64,000 nt of DNA, taken from contig OZ038388.1 in NCBI GenBank assembly GCA_964036045.1, positions 2,117,501 through 2,181,500 on the forward strand, given 5' to 3'. Under the pieces are notes generated by a model, which saw only the letters and a list, made by a program, of their open reading frames with translations, had not been told where the DNA came from and ran no database searches. This stretch comes from Eutreptiella sp. 'Long Island Sound 2002'. Its lineage: Eukaryota > Euglenozoa > Euglenophyceae > Eutreptiales > Eutreptiaceae. Numbering within the stretch: position 1 is the stretch's first letter; each line of letters starts with the position of its first letter. Position numbers and translations under genes: made by a program. Below, in pieces: positions 1 through 12,400 of this stretch.

Positions 1-3000
1 TTTTTCCTTTGGGCAAGCGAATAAAATCATCGAATTCATTGTCAAGTGTTAACCAACAACCCAACTAAACACATTTGCATGGCTAGTGCATCTTGAATGT
101 GTCTCTGAGGGATGAGTTGAACACGGTCAAGGAGGACGGCAATTTTGCGTGCACCCTAGTTGTGAACTTTTTCGAATGCCAAATATCACAAAAATGGAGT
201 AACGTCTGCATGCGAGCTGCTAGCTAGATTGCAATCGCTATCGGCTCACAAGAAATATTGTGGGACGAACACGCCAAAGGAATAAATACTTGCAAGACAC
301 CAAATAAAGTAAATGCAATGATCGATGTAGTGGTCAATGACCCTCGCTTCAATGGGAAGCATATGAACTTACATTTTGGCTTGGGTACATCTTCGGAATA
401 CCGGCAGCTGGAAACATTTGTCGAGGTAAGGATAGTCGCATATTGGGTCAAGCTTTGCGTGCCATTATGCGAATGCAAACCACATAAGAGGTGAGCTCAC
501 TGGGCGTGTCAATAAGTTTGAAAACACACCATGCATCCTCGGAGACCCGTCAACAAAATACAAAGTTGAGTGTGTATGTTTAGCTCGCTTCTTTATGTGG
601 TTACCATCAATGAGAACCATGGTTAGTGGAACGAACACGGTTCCACAATCTCCAAAACAAAACCTCGAGGCTTCAAGGGAAAGGCAAAGTTGACTCAAAA
701 CTAGCCAACGTAGCAATGTGTTGTCCGAGATACACCAATGTTGTCACACGTCGTCGAAAAAAGAGTACTCCGGGGCTGTTAGCGGTGCTCGGTAGACGTG
801 GCGACGAACAGCTTGGAGTGGCCCGACATGAGGAAATCACTACATGAGGGAAGTTGATTAAGCCGTTGGCGGCCACCTACATCATCAAATGATGCTGCGC
901 ACCAATCGCCGATACCAACGAGCAAGTCACGACCATCACGCTATACATGGTTGACCGGGTTGGGCGTGCTTAAGAGCGAGTACGCACCATAACACAACTG
1001 CCCCACAAATGCTTAGTTGACAAAGGAGAACGATGTGACAAAGTGCAAACGCATGAAATCGTGTGAAATCCATCCTAAGAGCCGAATATTCTCCGGAGGG
1101 GTATTTTTTACATGGTTGAGGATCTCGCTCGTCGCTTTGGGATTGGTTTGACACGATTGCAGTTTGCTCCACCAACTTCATTGCAACAAAATGATATCCA
1201 TCACCTTGATAAACATTTGACTGTAGCGAACACCTTATTCAACTCCGACGAGCAATAGTAAGAAATTGCAATCAAGGTTGTGCAAGGTGGCCGGACATGG
1301 CCACACGTTTCTTACCATGTCAAGGATGACAAGGGCACGAGAGAACACATCAAGATCCCATTGCAAAAAAATTGTGCAATACATAGGAACACCACCTTTC
1401 AGGGAAGGGTGCCTTTTCTTGGTAGATAAAGTGGCCGCGTAATTTTCGTAATCAAGATCCAAGCAATTGTTGGAAGTTACATGTACGGTGGGGCCATTTT
1501 TTCTCCGTGCAAGTTGAAGGATTTCTCAAGGTGAGGAGTCATCAATTGTGGCTCTGCATTGCAAGGTTCGTCAAACTCGTTGTGGTTGGGGCTTGTGTGC
1601 TTGTGATTGGATTTTTTGGGTCCAACCCATTTCGGTGGGGTTCGCAAGGGTCGTTCACCACCAACGAAACAAACTTCAACATAAAAAGAGAAGGAGAATT
1701 ATGGGAGTTCTTGATCCACAAGAGATCCACAAGTAGGAAACTCTTCATTTATCCACCACATAGCACACAAAAAATTGCAAACTTTGCATGCACGACTCTC
1801 AAAACCGCCATTGTGAGAGGAGGGCAAGCAGCGATACGCAACCGGAAATGCAAACTCCGTTTGCGGCAAATGCTTTCTTTCCACTTTTATAAGTAGCGAC
1901 GGAAAAGTTCACCCTGGTATATACCGCGGTATATACTGCGGTATATACTGGTATATCGGTAGTATATACCGGTATTTACGCGAGCGGCAACCAACCCAGC
2001 GTAAAAGCAGAATGATCCAATTCCGCCGCCATTTCCAAAAATAGTCTACCGGAGCATACCCGCCGCGGTTGTTCTTGGAAACTTGGCCCCGAGTTGAGAA
2101 ACGCTTTGGACTACGCCCATCTGCACAGTAGGCAGTCATCGCTCCCGCTCCACTTTTCCCACTGTCTGCACCACCAGGCCTGCAAACGCGCCAAACCATG
2201 AACGTGAGCGGCAAACCTTGAACGTGAACGTCTCGCCAGGTCTGTGATACGATCCACAGCAGATATCGCGGCTGGGTGTTATGATTGCGAACCGGATTGG
2301 CAAGTGACGATGTCGCCGCGCGTGGGTTGCTGGTGACGAATGCACACGGATGAAGGAAGGTCTACGAGCCACCTACGTTGCAGCTATGCACCTATGCTGC
2401 AGCTATGGTGCACGGGTGCACCTGCGATCCACCCAACAATCTGAGGTGCAGCGTCACTGCGTCGCAGCTACAGTGCTCAGGCACTAACACTTCCTTATTT
2501 GAGGTCCACTTGTCGCCCTAACGCTTGGAATCGGGCTGCACCAAGTCAACTGAAATGTTTTGTCTGGCAACTGGCCCCACGCCCCACGCCGTTGCCCAGA
2601 ATACGGTCAGTAACGAAGTCTTTTTTGTGGCTAGTGTGGCCTCGTCCAGCGACCCGGCCGGTGCTGCTAGTGATTCCTATCCCACGCTCTTGGTTCTGGA
2701 TTGTGGTGGCAGGCTAGACTGTGGCTGTGGGGAGGGGACTCCCTCATCATCTCCGAGCTTCATTTGTTGTGGTGCTGCCCAACAACGGCAGAGGGCAGGG
2801 ACTTGTGTTGTTGTGGTGTTGCCACATTGTTGCTCGCGGGTTGCACAAGGTAGGGGGCTCCAGCAGAGACACAACTGCTGCACCACTCTTATGGTACTTT
2901 GCGCTGCAAAGGAGGCTGGGGCAGCATTGCTGAGACTCTTTCTGAGGGTTTGTTTTGGCGGGGGCTTGCTGGCCCTGCGTGTTGTTGCGGTGTGGCCCTG

Positions 3001-3151
3001 TTGCATGTTGGGGGGGTTCTTGTGTAGGCCCAAACCACTGTGCTGCTCTTGTAGTACGCCTGTATTCCGGCCTAGCTTGTTTGGTGTGGTGGGAGTGGCC
3101 GTTTGTTTGTTTGCTTTTTGCGTTCTCTCATTTCTAGAGAACAAAGGCAAC
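1..3151. other. No recognisable gene upstream of the beta-helix gene
   Basis: Only short reading frames without recognisable domains are seen. The stretch holds a short palindromic AT repeat near 1915-1975 (listed separately). A frame open from about 2525 runs into exon 1 of the next gene. Its part before 3152 is Cys/Ala/Gly-rich low-complexity sequence, which I read as 5' flank or leader rather than protein. Confidence 0.5.
1915..1976. repeat. Short palindromic tandem repeat (GGTATATAC-type)
   Basis: About four imperfect copies of a 13-16 base unit built on GGTATATAC and GGTATATCG lie head to tail. Each unit is close to self-complementary, so the stretch could extrude hairpins. No function is evident. 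Confidence 0.6.
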
Positions 3152-3412
3152 ATGGGCCAACTTGTCGTTTTCGTCCTCATACAATGTTTCATGTTGCTTC
3201 ATGCGAAACGTCCGAATCCCCCGAGATGGCCCTCCAGTGTTCGAGTGTTTAGTCCCACCGACACCGACATCGAACAAGTGGTGAATACCGCTTACCGGAC
3301 GAACGGTGGTCACGTTCCACCGGACAATGGGCAGTTCAGCGACGCACGCTATGCTTTCCTCTTCAAGCCAGGGACATATTCGGCGGATGTCCCAGTGGGA
3401 TACTACACGCAG
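3152..3412 (+). CDS. Beta-helix gene, exon 1 (signal peptide and N-terminal strand region)
   Basis: It encodes 87 residues: a signal peptide starting [18 protein letters not shown], then the conserved VFSPTD...[19 protein letters not shown] block. It ends CAG before the donor GTAATG, phase 0. Confidence 0.85.
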
Positions 3413-6400
3413 GTAATGATATCACGTTGACGAACACTGCGCGAGAACACATGCCCGAACATTCCTGGGGTTTTTGAGCACGTGCTACCCACTACGACCT
3501 CTTGAGAAGGTGCGCCAATTTTAGGATACGTTACCAGGACAACACACGTAGACGGACGCGTAGATGCAAAGCAGTCTCGTGAAAATGATGCAATGTGCTT
3601 TGTGGGCGGACCAGCCAGCGTTGGACGCAGGTGTTGGACAAAGTTCTGGGGTTGCTGTGAGTGCATGTATGTGTCGTCGGTCATAGCAGCCAATCTTCCA
3701 ATAAATACCTGACATTCAAAGCCTCACCCTGGAGCACGCGGCATGCCCATGCTAGATCCTTGTCCTTTGCCACAGAATACATGAACGTTGGTTGAAGGAA
3801 GCTTCAGTGGGAGTAAATCATGCCCCTTGCCGTTGGGGTACAACCCACACACTGGTGTGCATTTTTCGTGTGTTTTTGTGTGTGGCCTAATATTCGCCGC
3901 CACCACTAGATTTAAAAGTGGTCGGAGTTCCTGAATTCAGGCGCCAGAGGTTCATTTCAGTTGCACTGCCATCCCACGGTAAGCCATATGCGTGGCACCG
4001 CCAGAATGCAGTCCCACAGGTGGCCATGGGCACCACACTGCACGGGTGCGTGGGTGGGAATTTGTGTCAGCTGTGCTTGCTGTATGGGGGTAGTAGGCAG
4101 AGGCAGGTGCATACCTGGCTGCACGACTGGACCTTTGTCGCCCCCCCACCTCTCTGATCCCCCCCTGCTCACATTAATTGGGTTTTACCCCTTCCCTCGC
4201 CCCACACAGTCACAGCCTGGAGGCACACCTCCACAAAACACAATCAAGTGTGTGAACGCGAAATCTCACCTCCTTCGGGGTTGGTTGACTGGCCACACAA
4301 GCACTGGCATCACAATTTGAGCGTGCCAAAACTTTTGCCGCTGAAAACATCCTCTCTGTATTGCGATGAATGTATCATTGTCTCAATGCACCAATGACTG
4401 TTTCAGTTTGAATAATGTGTGAGGCCTCTTTTGCAAGCGGCTGAACTCTGCAGTCTGTATCTCTGCCTCTCTGAGCTTGATTAAACACAGCAACAAGATG
4501 GTGATTTTTCCTGTATTGTGTTACGTTGCATCACGTTCTGAGTGTAGCCCTCACAGAATACAGACTGTGGCACAACGCGCGGTCAGGGCGCGCAGGCACG
4601 CAGAGAACACAACCATATCAAAATCTCAACAACAAAAACAACCGCGGCCAGACCTTCCTTGCTCGAGTCTCCACATGCCAAGGATGACAATTGATAGGTA
4701 TGTGGAGGCGCGGGCCCGGGAGGTTTGGCCGCTGTTTCCCCCCTGCAGCTCCCAAAGGATGCGCAGGAGGTGCGTTGGCACGGTTGGCTGCGTAACCCGG
4801 CCCTGCAACGCCAACATCCCGGCCATACATGTGGCGCTGCAGCCAGCGCATGTGAAATAAGCAGCTGTATGAGGGCCACGAAAAGAGCAAGGCCTCAGGT
4901 CGGCTCTCCATATTGAGGTGGGTACTAACTCGAGGAAAGGGTGTGATGGGGCTGGCCTGTCTTTTCGCAGAGCATATCACTTTGTGCCAAAGCTTCCCGT
5001 TTTTTGCCGTAGCCGGTGCCTTTTGGGGCCCAGGGAGCACGAGGTATCGCAAAAATTCCGCGGAGAAAATTCTGGGGTCAATCTGAAAAACGAAGTTTAC
5101 CCACGAAATTGACCCCATCATCCCCCATCTATGTTGCACTCTGTTGAAGCCTCTGCGATATTCGTGGCCGTCACAATGATTGTTCGCCGTGTTTAGGTCG
5201 TTGGCCTCGGCGACTCCCCGGATGACGTGGTATTTACTGGGCCCAAAGGCGTGCACTCTGAGGAGGGCAACTATCGATTCGTAGTCGGGGCGCTGAACTC
5301 ATTTTGGAGGTCCGCAGAGAACTTCAAATCGGTGTGTTGACATCGAAGTTCTGCTCCTCAGCCCGTCACTGAAATGACCCAAATGGCGGGCACTGGAGGT
5401 AATAGATGGGTTCAAGGTTCGAGCTTCCTGGTGCAGTGCTGCATCTCCGAGCACAAGGAGCTTGATTCAGTACAGCAACAAGACGGTTATTTTTCGCTTT
5501 TTTTGTTGAGTTTGCATTACCGTTCTGATTGTTGGTCACACAGAACACAGAGTGACACAACGCACGAGCATGCACCTCGTGTGTGAGCCGCGAGAGCCGA
5601 GTGTAGGAGCTGCACCGGCCGTCCGCGGGGGAGAATGACGGGCTACAGCCACAGGGATGGCAGCCAACCTGAGTAGCAAGCGTGTGTGGTCAGAATACTT
5701 AGGACTGACTTGGGATGGGGGATACCTTTGCAGCAAGACAATTTCCAATTCCCCATCTCCCCCCATAAACAACATTGGGAAGAGTCAACGCGGCTCTCCA
5801 GAGCTGCCATTCGTTGTGGGCGTTTTCAGAGCGCGCTCCCCAGCCAGCTAGCCAGGGGCATTCAAAGGCTGCCAGTTGCGCATTGGCACAGCTCCGTAGT
5901 TGCTGCAAATCTTGGATCACGATCCATGTGCCAAAGCTGCTGGTGAAGCCGGTTGTTTCCATTGGAAACATGAACCTCCGTCATGGCCAACGGGCCTCGC
6001 CATGCAGGCGGTGACAAAACGGTTGTAGGGCAAGAGGGGGGTGGACAGAAGCTGTTGGTACTGACAGTCGGGCGGGAACGGGGGGGGGGGGGGGGCATCA
6101 CCCCCTTCAAGCGCAGGCATTGGGCTCCCCATAACCCCGCCATGCGAGGTATTGTCTCACCACATGGTCCCTCAGGTTTCCACGTATCCTTGGTTCCCTG
6201 GCTACAACGGGATGCTGTGGGCCGTCTCACAGGCCGCCCCGCTGCGCCGTGTGCATGTCCAGACCAGCTTGTTGCTGTTTCAGTACACCTTCGGTGACGC
6301 GGCGGGCTTTGCCTCTGGCGGGTTCATGGCCAACTCCCGGGTGGACGGGCCGGTCTTCTCCGGGTCGCAGCAGCAGTGGATGACCCGGAATTGCCAGGTG

Positions 6401-9400
6401 GGCAGCTGGACGGGGGCGGTGTGGAACATGGTGTTCGTCGGGGTGGAAGGGGCGCCCCGCGCGCATTGTGGTGTGCAAGGCAAGGCCACGGTTGTGGAGG
6501 AGCGCACGCCGGTGGTCGCCGAGAAGCCCTACATCACTATCGGCACCGACGGGCGGTTTTTCCTGAACATCCCGGCCGTCAAGCGGGGCACTTCCGGGTT
6601 CGATTGGGCCCCTGGCGTGCGTGTGCCTTTCGAGGACGTGTATGTGGCCGACAGTGCCACTGACACCGCCGCGACCATCAACGAGCAGCTGGCCAACGGC
6701 CTGCACGTTGTATTCGCGCCGGGGGTTTACCAATTGGATGCTGCGCTTCACATCACCCACGACCACCAGGTCTACCTGCGCTGCGCTTCTGGCTTACCTC
6801 GTGCGTCGCGGCCAGGCCATTGCACAGTGGTAACCCGCACCACCACCCCTCAAGAGGTAGGTGCCAATTTTTTATGCCATTTTCCCCAGCCATATTCAAG
6901 GGGTGGGGGGTTCGCGTTTTTTGTAGGGAGGGGGGGGGGCTTGGGTGGTGGCAGACTGGGAAGGGTTACCACAGACGCACAGGTGTTGGTTCATTGAAAG
7001 GACTGCCATCCGTTCTGCATTCTTGGTTGTGTTCTTGCCTTCCGGCTACTTCTTGTGCTGTCCCACTTTTGTTCTGTTGCACCATGACAACATTTTGTCT
7101 GCTCATGTTGGGCGAATCAGATTTGGGGACTCATGAGGGTGTCTCTCGTCTATCACAGGGCCTGAGCAGAACCAGGCGTGGATGGGTGGGGTCAGTCCGC
7201 CCCAGAGAATAAAGATGCACGCAGGCATGTCAGATTGTGGAGTGCATTGCCTCAAATTTGCATTTTTTCTGCATCTGTTCAATTCTGTTTCCCTTTCTTT
7301 CAAACTCATTTTTTCAAATAATTAGGTCTCCCCCCCCCCCCCCGAGACTTTAGCAATGCCCTGATCACCTTGACCCTGGTTTCTACTACCATTTCCAAAC
7401 CCGCAATTGTGGAGGTCAGTTTCAATGTGCAGGGGGCCAGTTTTGCGTAGTCGGATGCCGGGTTCGGGCTCATTGTAGAGACTAGAAAACAGGCTTTTCA
7501 GAAAACATGCAAAAGTTCCCTGTCCCGTTTGGTTTCTGATTTGTTGATTGCGTTTGTTCTCGCATGCAGCGCACTCCAAAGCGCCCCTCATCCCCAGTGA
7601 CTGTCGCGGTGCCAGGACAGCTGTTTTTCATTACTGAAGCAGTAATGGTATCATTTAGAGGTCAATCGGTGGTGCCCAATGCTGATTGATGGCGGGTCTC
7701 TTGGCACTGGCATAGTGGAAGCCGCCGTCTGTGTATCTGTGTGGAAGGATTCCTTGCCATTACGGGAACCCCAAGATGGTAGGTGTTGGGTAATGGGTTG
7801 CAGCGTGAAGGGCTGATCTACAGATAAACCAGAGGTATGCATCGTGCTGCGAGCAGACAGCTCGAACTTGGCTTCCAATTGCACGGGCCCTGTGTATCAT
7901 CGAGGTAGTGGGGCGAGTGTTCTGAGCACTGTGCCACGGTATTTTGCGGGTCAGTGGAAGTGTTTCTCTGTGCACTTCTTGTGTCCCTCGGCCCTGTCCC
8001 TGCCTCAGGTGCTGCTGGGACTGGGGCTGGCCACTCTGGTGTCCGCGAAGGGGAACGCAGTCGTTCATGTAGACAGCAGCAGGGCCGGCGTACGCGTGGC
8101 CGGATTGCTGCTTGAGGCCGGGCCGCTCCCCACCGACGTGCTGCTGCAGTGGGGCTCGTCCAGCACCGCCACCTCCCCCTCTGCCGATGCGGGCCCCGGC
8201 GTCATCTCCGACGTCTTTGCCCGAGTCGGCGGGAGCTCACGGCAGCTGACGCAGGCCGACGTGATGGTGCGCATCGCGGACGCCAACGTGGTGGTGGACA
8301 ACGCGTGGCTGTGGCGGGCTGACCATGACGTGAAGGGCCTCGTGTACAACCGCACAAACCCCTGCAAAGTCGGTCTGCAGGTGGAGGGCGCCCATGTGAC
8401 AGCGTACGGTCTTGCAGTGGAGCACACACTGGAAGACCAGGTGCAGTGGACGGGGGAGGACGGGCAGGTTTTTTTCTTTCAGGCCGAGCTGCCATATGAT
8501 GTCACGCAGCAGGAGTTTGGCGATGCGGGCTACGCAGGCTACCGGGTCTGCTTGCACTGCCTGCCCCCTTGCCCGTGCTGCGACGCCCTTGCCTATCCCT
8601 GGGCCTCACCTGCCTCCAGCCCCAGGCAGGGGGAGGGGTTCCCGTGTGCCACCGAATCCCACTCCTGACGCGCCGTGGAAAGCGTATTTTCGTGTACGGA
8701 GAAGGGGGGTTGTGGCTACGCTATGGTGTGCAATAGTCACCCCCCCATTTTGATGTGGCATGGCGAGGACACTTTACATGTGAGATTTGAGCAGTGTCTG
8801 TGGTCAGATGTTGAAAATTTGGGGTTTTGAGTTGCTGAGGCCGAAATCTGCATCAACCAAAAGAAAGGACCCTTCGAGGACAGCTTGGAATGCATTTCTT
8901 GGCTGTTGCGATGTGTTTGGGTGCCAACAGCCATTCTGGGCCCCACAAAAAACCAATGAACGTGTCATGAGGCCAATTACAGACTATCGGCAATTTGTTT
9001 CAACCTTTAGGCAGGGGAAAATCTAACTTAGGAGTTGCCCCATAGTCTGTGATTGGCATTATGCAATCACCTCGAAGAGAGGTAGGTAGATCAAGCGCAG
9101 GCGCGAGCGTCGTATACCCCCTTTTTGGGGGGGTCGTTCGCGTAGCATACCCCAATGTATGGTTTCTGACGTCTAACCCCTTGTAAAATCATCGTTTTAG
9201 GACCAAAAATGATTTTTTTGGATTTTGACCCCCGTATCCCCCCCCCCCCCCCCGCACCTGGGTACCTTTTTTTTTAAGGGGGGGTCAAAACTTCTTTGCG
9301 TATTGTGGCCGCTGTGTGTGTATTTGGACCTGGGTTTTGAAGAATTTTTTTTGTATATGGACCCCCTAGCCCATGCCAGGGTTCCCGGGTCCCAACCCTA

Positions 9401-12400
9401 GGTACCCCCCCCCCCCCATGGCCCCCTTGCCAGTGAGGACTTAGCCATTTTCACGCTGGATAGGCTGTTTAGTGGCACCTTAAAGTTTTTTGAAATTCGA
9501 GTTTTCATGAATACCATCCGTTGCCCCAAGGATGGGTTTGGGTGATCTCCAGTTTGTCCCCCAAACTGGGTTTACCACCTCTACCCCCCCCCCCACTGTC
9601 TTCCACAGGTTTTTGAAAAAGTTATTGCTAGATCATGATGTTTCGTTCTCCCTCTCGACCACAGCAGGCACCCAACTGGGTTGGTAACGGGGAAGCAGCT
9701 CCCGCAGGGGCTGCTGCCTCACCTGCTGCCTCTTCTTTAGTGCCTGAGGACGCCTGCCAGGCCGAGCTCAGAGCGGCGCTGCACAAGCAACAGATGGAGC
9801 TGGAGGGATTGATTGAGGGCAAGACTTGAAGCCCAAAAGCTCTCAGACAAGAGCGTGACACTCAAAGGCATCGAGGAGTTCCTAGGCAGGGACACAATAC
9901 CGCAATGGATGCGGGAGTCTTCGGCGGCGGCGCTCAAGAAGTTCCTTACCGACCGGAAGTCGCCCACACGGCCCCCGGATATAGGGGGAGAGGTGCAGGC
10001 CCAGCCGCAACCAGGGGACGCCCGGGCATATTGCATCTGGGCTACCATGATCCGATCCCAAGGGGCGTACCAGAAGAGGTACCACGCCTAGGAGATGAGT
10101 GCCACAGCGCATGAGACCCTGGATCGATTGCCGTGGGAAGAGGCTACGTAGAAGGGGGGTGCCATTTTCATGTATAGGGGCGTCAATTTCGTTACCGAGG
10201 AAGGAAATCTGCAATTAGGTTGTTTTTGTATGCTCTCTCCCATTGATGATCTAACCACCCACCTCGTGTTGCTAAGTGGTGGGACCGGTTTGCGGGATGA
10301 TCACGTTGGGGAGCTGTTGGGGCAGTGGGCCTCGTCCTCCCCGTGGCCCCACCACCAATTTTTGGTGGCCGCAAAGGTCATCGGTCCATCGGTGCACAAG
10401 GAGGCGTGTAAGGCTGCCATGGCACAATATGCCCGATGCCTTCTCACCCCCGAGGCCATGGTGGAATTGGTGCTCAACATGCGGTCCCCCAAGATTGCCT
10501 TTCGGCAAGTCTCCGAGCTTATCAGCTTTCAGCAGCTCTGGTATCGGTCCACGGACCGGGACTACTACGTTCGGCCCCTGTGTACCCGCAACGCCTTCGA
10601 CCTAAAATGGAAGGAGCTGCTTACCCCTTTGCAGCTGGATCCGCCGACATCCACCACCCATCCCCGCGCTACAGCGGTGGTGTGGCCCTTGGACTCCTGG
10701 ATCCGGTACCTGTTCAGCCGGCTTGCGTTGATCCGGCAGGTTGACAGGAGTTTCCCCCTCACTTTCTTTGTCTAAGGGGATGGGTACCCTGTGGCGGGCA
10801 GTTCTTGGACCCATATCACCATCTCCTTGGTGAACATGGGTTGGTTCTGCCGGTCCCCTGGCGGTGTTTGGGCACTAGGGCTGGCCAATTGTGATGACAA
10901 GCAGATGCCGACGTTGGGAATCTTTTGGAAAAGCCTGTTTGAGGTGCGCAACACTGCAACGCAATGGTGCAATTGTTGGTCTAATCGTGTTCTAGCGCTT
11001 TTTGCCTCGTTTTGTTAGAACGTCATTAGAACGGTTCAGTTAGACCATGATTAAAACAAGTTGCACCGTTTTCGTTGCAGGCATTTCAAGGCATCATTGA
11101 CCAGGGCGCAGTCTACTGGGGTCCTGAAACTGATGTTGCGGCTACGCTTCGACTTGGTGGCGACATGCCCTTCAGCCAGCGTGTGGCAAGGGTATCTCCG
11201 GCCCCTCAGGTGGCCTCCCTCTTCAATGAGGGAGTTTGGCACAAGGACACCAGGACGTGGAGTGGCTTGGAGGTGCGCCGGACCATGGAACGAGATCAGG
11301 CACACCACACATGCTTCTTGGCTGGTGGCAAGTCATTGCAATGTGCGGGTTGTAGTGTGACCCCGCTCCTTGTGATGCCCGGGCATTGGGTGATCCCGTG
11401 CATTTTGCATTGCACCATGGCGATTGGTCGCCTGCGGCAGGACTTCATTAGGAAGGAGTCGGAGGCGCTATCCGCTGCGGACAAGATGTGCCTAGAGGGC
11501 GACCTTGCAGACCATAAGACAAGATGCTCCATCTTCCACTCTCGGAGTCCGGACGGGGAGGAGTCGAGGGCTTTGTTCGATGCATGGCTCGTGCTAGCGC
11601 GCCGGCTCCGCATCCCCACCATGGCTCGGAAGTATGGGGCGGTCGTGGCCATGGGGTTGCTGTTGCGGGACTTGTATAGGATAACTCAGGAGGGGAACCT
11701 TGTGTGTCACACCGTTGCCAAGGAGTATCGCCTGTAATGTTGCCCGGGCACAGCGTCAAACTACATGGTTTTTCTGGAATGGGGCTGTGACTTGGTGTTG
11801 CAGGGTATTCGTCCATGGGGGTTAGCGATGTTCTCGGGGGATGTGTAGGAAACACTCAACAGGTTCGAGAAGCAGGCACACAACGAGCATAGTGCGCGAG
11901 GTGGTGGGTCATTTGCGGATCAGGGGCTGGCAGTGGGCAGCTGGCGGCAGCAATCGGCAGTGAACAGGGAGAGTGCAGTGCTGGAGCAATGCTTGGGGTG
12001 GGTTTTGTGTATTTCGACATCCATGTCCTGGTCCATGGTTGTGTTCGGGCTTCGGCTTGTCGCGCCCGTGAGGCCCTGGAGGTCAAGGTTGCACATCCGG
12101 CGCTCCACATAACTCCTGTTCTTGTGACCGATGGCACAACCCCAAGCGGGGCTGGGCCAAGAAGCGTGGCACGCCATCCTACAGGTTTGTTCTAATCGCG
12201 TTCTAATAAACTGTTCTAATTATGTTCTAACAAAACCGACCCGAACGCGCGATTCGTTCGAACACCGTTAGATCAATCCGTTAGAACGCTGTTAGACCAG
12301 TTGCCATTTCGTACAAGCCTGCACACAAGCACCCGTAGCGGCAGTGCAGGCGTTGCAGCCGGGCCCACCACAAGATCAGGCATTGCAGCCGCCGCCCCCC

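Noticed and set aside
2525-3151. Upstream extension of exon 1 in the same frame
   Set aside because: Low-complexity Cys/Ala/Gly composition, and the ATG at 3152 begins a proper signal peptide in good context.
8546-8668. Continuation of exon 4 to a stop at 8668
   Set aside because: Sequence turns into Cys/Pro-rich low complexity, while exon 5 at 22554 supplies the exact missing family segment in phase.
10089-10150. UAG reassigned as a sense codon in this genome
   Set aside because: The intact genes here (beta-helix gene, both LINE ORFs, pol B) have no internal UAG, and the stops in the nested element are accompanied by a frameshift and a TAA, so decay explains them.
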